From assembly GCF_030323865.1 (NCBI RefSeq), contig NZ_CP066362.1, positions 62,001 to 126,000 of the forward strand: a DNA stretch of 64,000 bases, written 5' to 3'. The translations under genes were made by a program, and so were the position numbers. The notes under the pieces are model-generated. The model saw only the letters and a program-made list of their open reading frames with translations. It ran no database searches and had not been told where the DNA came from. This document shows, in pieces, positions 62,273 through 64,000 of this stretch. Within the stretch, counting starts at the first letter, position 1. Each line of letters opens with the position of its first letter. The stretch comes from Pseudarthrobacter defluvii. GTDB lineage: Bacteria; Actinomycetota; Actinomycetes; Actinomycetales; Micrococcaceae.

Positions 62273-63253
62273 CTAGTGGAATCCGGGCCGGCTCAGCCCG
62301 GCCAGGTTAAATACGTCTTTCAGCATTGCCAGGGCTGCACCCTTGGGACTTGAGCGGCCGCCCTGCACCGTGATGTCCCCGGCCTCGGGGCAGCTGAAGA
62401 CCATCGCCTTTTCCGGGCCGGCGATGGAGAAGAACGGGTCCCCCGGGGCCGCGGCTTCCAACTGCACAGTGACCACCATGGGCCGGTTGAGGGAGGCGCT
62501 TGCGACGGCGCGGAGGCGCAGTCCCTGTTGGGCGGCGGCCAATGCTCTGGCGCACGTAGACGCGTCAATCGGCTCCGTCTCCACCGCAATCCCGGAAACG
62601 TCCCAGTTCCAGAGGAGTCCAGCGATCAGGCGCACCTTGGTGGCCGCATCCTTCCCGGATAGATCCGCGGAAGGGTCTGCTTCGGCAGTGCCCCGCCGCT
62701 GCGCCTCCAACACGGCATCCTCCAGCCCGATACCAGCGGAAAGCTTGTCCAGGATGAAGGTGGACGTGCCGTTGGGGCAAGCCCGGACAGCGTTGCAACC
62801 CATGCCCCTCAGGGCGACGCGGGCCATGTCGGCGGCGGGAAGCGCGGCTCCGGTGGCCCCGGAGATGCGGATCCGGCTGTTGCCCTCCGCAGCGGCCTGC
62901 TCAAGGTTTCGCCAGTGGCTGAGTACGTGGCTCTTGGTTGCCGTCACCACATCCACGCCGCTCCGCAAGGCAGCAAGCGCCTCATGCAGGGCCCGCGCGT
63001 GAGCGCCGGGCGTGGAGGGCAGCGCCTGGACCAGAACGGCAGCATTGGTCCGGGCCAGTGTCTGCTCGATGGTGCGGATGGGCGCCCATGAGGCACGCTC
63101 AGGTACCGCGGACCCGGGCGTAGGGAAAACTTCTGCCGAATGGCCCCGAACGGCAGCAACCTGCAGCAAGGGATCCTGCCCCAACGCGGAATCAACAAAC
63201 GCCTGCCCCACCGGGCCGAACCCGGACAGGACCAGCGGCACTCCCAGAGCCAT
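62273..63253 (-). CDS. Homoserine dehydrogenase-like protein lacking an ACT domain
   Basis: NAD(P)-dependent dehydrogenase of 326 aa, shorter than typical actinobacterial homoserine dehydrogenase (about 430 aa). The Rossmann motif is LSGFGPVGQAFVD, then VDVVTATKSHVLSHW (cofactor/catalytic Lys), GATGAALP, and CPNGTSTFILDKLSAGIGLEDAVLEAQRRGTAEADPSADLSGKDAATKV, which matches the catalytic Lys/Asp region of the family. The missing C-terminal ACT domain means no threonine feedback. It may act on homoserine or another hydroxy-amino acid. It follows the RelA/SpoT gene with no gap. Confidence 0.83.
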   Translation of the reverse strand: MALGVPLVLSGFGPVGQAFVDSALGQDPLLQVAAVRGHSAEVFPTPGSAVPERASWAPIRTIEQTLARTNAAVLVQALPSTPGAHARALHEALAALRSGVDVVTATKSHVLSHWRNLEQAAAEGNSRIRISGATGAALPAADMARVALRGMGCNAVRACPNGTSTFILDKLSAGIGLEDAVLEAQRRGTAEADPSADLSGKDAATKVRLIAGLLWNWDVSGIAVETEPIDASTCARALAAAQQGLRLRAVASASLNRPMVVTVQLEAAAPGDPFFSIAGPEKAMVFSCPEAGDITVQGGRSSPKGAALAMLKDVFNLAGLSRPGFH

Positions 63254-64000
63254 TTACTTGTTCGTCATCCGGTACCGTTCGATCTGCCGCAGCCGCCGCA
63301 GGAGGCTGTCGCGCCGGGGGTGAGGGACGACGTCGGACGCTTCTGCGGTGAGGTCCACGTGACTGGTGCCGTACTGCCACAGCAGGAGGTCGTCCAGGAG
63401 CCGGTCGGGACCGGGGGAGTAGCGGTGGTCCAGGGCCTTGCGGACCTCCGTGATGCGGTTGGCGTTCAGCAGCCCGGCCAGCTGCATGGTCTGGTTGAGC
63501 CCGTGTGCGGCGAGCAGTTCGGCGGCCCAGCCCCAGTCGTCGTCCACCTTCCGGTCGACGTGGGGGAGCAGGGTGCGCCAGACATCCCGGATCCGGTTGG
63601 GCGTGAGCGGGGCGGCTCCTTCGCCGTCCATGTCCCAGTAGCTGCGGACTTCCTCGTACCGTTCGTGAAGGTCCGCGAAGGCCGTTTCCACCGTCTCCAG
63701 CATGGCCGCGGTGGCCGTGAACTGGCGGTCGAAGTGCGGCGTCCAGGCGCGGGGGTCCTCGGCCTTGAAGCGGATATCATGCTCGATTTCGCTCCACGCG
63801 TGGGCGAAGATGGTGCGGATCTGGCACTCGAAAAAGTAGCTGCCGTTGGGCTGCACGTCCGGGTTGAAGACCTGCTGGTACTCCTTGACGGCCTCGTTCT
63901 GGATGGTCCGCAGGATCAGGTGGCGGCTGGAGTAGCCATAGGTGCCGGACTCGATGGAGCCGATGTCCTTCTCGCGGTCTCCTCGGCAATCGAAAACCTG
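63254..64000 (-). CDS. RelA/SpoT-domain small alarmone synthetase (N-terminal part beyond the window)
   Basis: C-terminal 248 residues of a (p)ppGpp synthetase-type protein. The RelA/SpoT domain is recognisable from GTYGYSSRHLIL and FECQIRTIFAHAWSEIEHDI, which holds the substrate-binding Gln/Arg and the downstream His/Glu. An unusual C-terminal helical tail follows (LHERYEEVRSYWDMDGEGAAP to the end, about 140 residues), with LLDDLLLWQYGTSHVDL. The start lies outside the window. The stop codon directly precedes the dehydrogenase ATG, so both are cotranscribed. Confidence 0.85.
   Translation of the reverse strand, partial: QVFDCRGDREKDIGSIESGTYGYSSRHLILRTIQNEAVKEYQQVFNPDVQPNGSYFFECQIRTIFAHAWSEIEHDIRFKAEDPRAWTPHFDRQFTATAAMLETVETAFADLHERYEEVRSYWDMDGEGAAPLTPNRIRDVWRTLLPHVDRKVDDDWGWAAELLAAHGLNQTMQLAGLLNANRITEVRKALDHRYSPGPDRLLDDLLLWQYGTSHVDLTAEASDVVPHPRRDSLLRRLRQIERYRMTNK

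Overview
The window is high-GC actinobacterial DNA with dense, strand-switching operons. It fits the Micrococcaceae, most likely an Arthrobacter / Pseudarthrobacter / Paenarthrobacter soil bacterium. Support for this is the MptB-type mannosyltransferase, a DUF3072 protein, 2Fe-2S/P450 catabolism, many GTG/TTG starts and several apparently leaderless genes. I see no rRNA, tRNA, insertion sequence, prophage or CRISPR array. The genus call is inference.

Layout. 1-4.6 kb: end of a sugar ABC transporter operon (permease, lipoprotein), its LacI regulator and a DgoD-like sugar-acid dehydratase. 4.6-10.6 kb: a divergent LacI regulator facing a polar amino-acid-type ABC transporter, a Gfo/Idh/MocA dehydrogenase and a DAO-type flavin oxidase; it probably serves an unidentified amine or amino-sugar substrate. 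10.7-12.8 kb: SulP anion transporter and a divergent MerR regulator. 12.9-17.2 kb: MptB-like and two tandem GT87-like membrane mannosyltransferases. 17.5-19.0 kb: small proteins and a 3-hydroxyisobutyrate-dehydrogenase-like enzyme. 19.2-27.3 kb: IclR regulator and an acid uptake/catabolism operon holding both a complete TctBAC system and a DctM-type TRAP permease, with an RraA-like aldolase, a DUF1932 dehydrogenase and a metal-dependent cyclase.

27.5-38.3 kb is the most striking block: HD hydrolase, IclR regulator, then P450, two-subunit phosphotransferase (PEP-synthase/phenylphosphate-synthase type), SDR, 2Fe-2S ferredoxin, ferredoxin reductase, a second HD hydrolase and an aldehyde dehydrogenase. 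The order matches creJIHGFEDC, the Corynebacterium glutamicum 4-cresol cluster in which the phenol is phosphorylated before P450 oxidation of the methyl group, then dephosphorylated and oxidised to 4-hydroxybenzoate.

38.3-45 kb: secreted trypsin-like protease, MOSC protein, membrane alpha/beta hydrolase, short UvrA-like ABC ATPase, an AraC-VOC pair and a small membrane protein. 45.1-53.0 kb: a beta-galactoside locus (DUF5107-TPR protein, GH5-like enzyme, GH35, AraC). 53.1-59.0 kb: PAS-ANTAR regulator and an IclR-linked hydroxy-acid locus (dehydrogenase, MHS transporter, FAH-family hydrolase, D-2-hydroxyacid dehydrogenase). 59.1-64 kb: membrane protein, MacB-like ABC pair, rhodanese, homoserine-dehydrogenase-like protein and the C-terminal part of a RelA/SpoT-type alarmone synthetase running off the end.

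Non-coding features of note: two ~100-nt structured intergenic repeats (19.05 and 27.34 kb) with interleaved inverted repeats and covarying pairs, a hairpin related to them at 17.75 kb, and clear palindromic operators next to most regulators.
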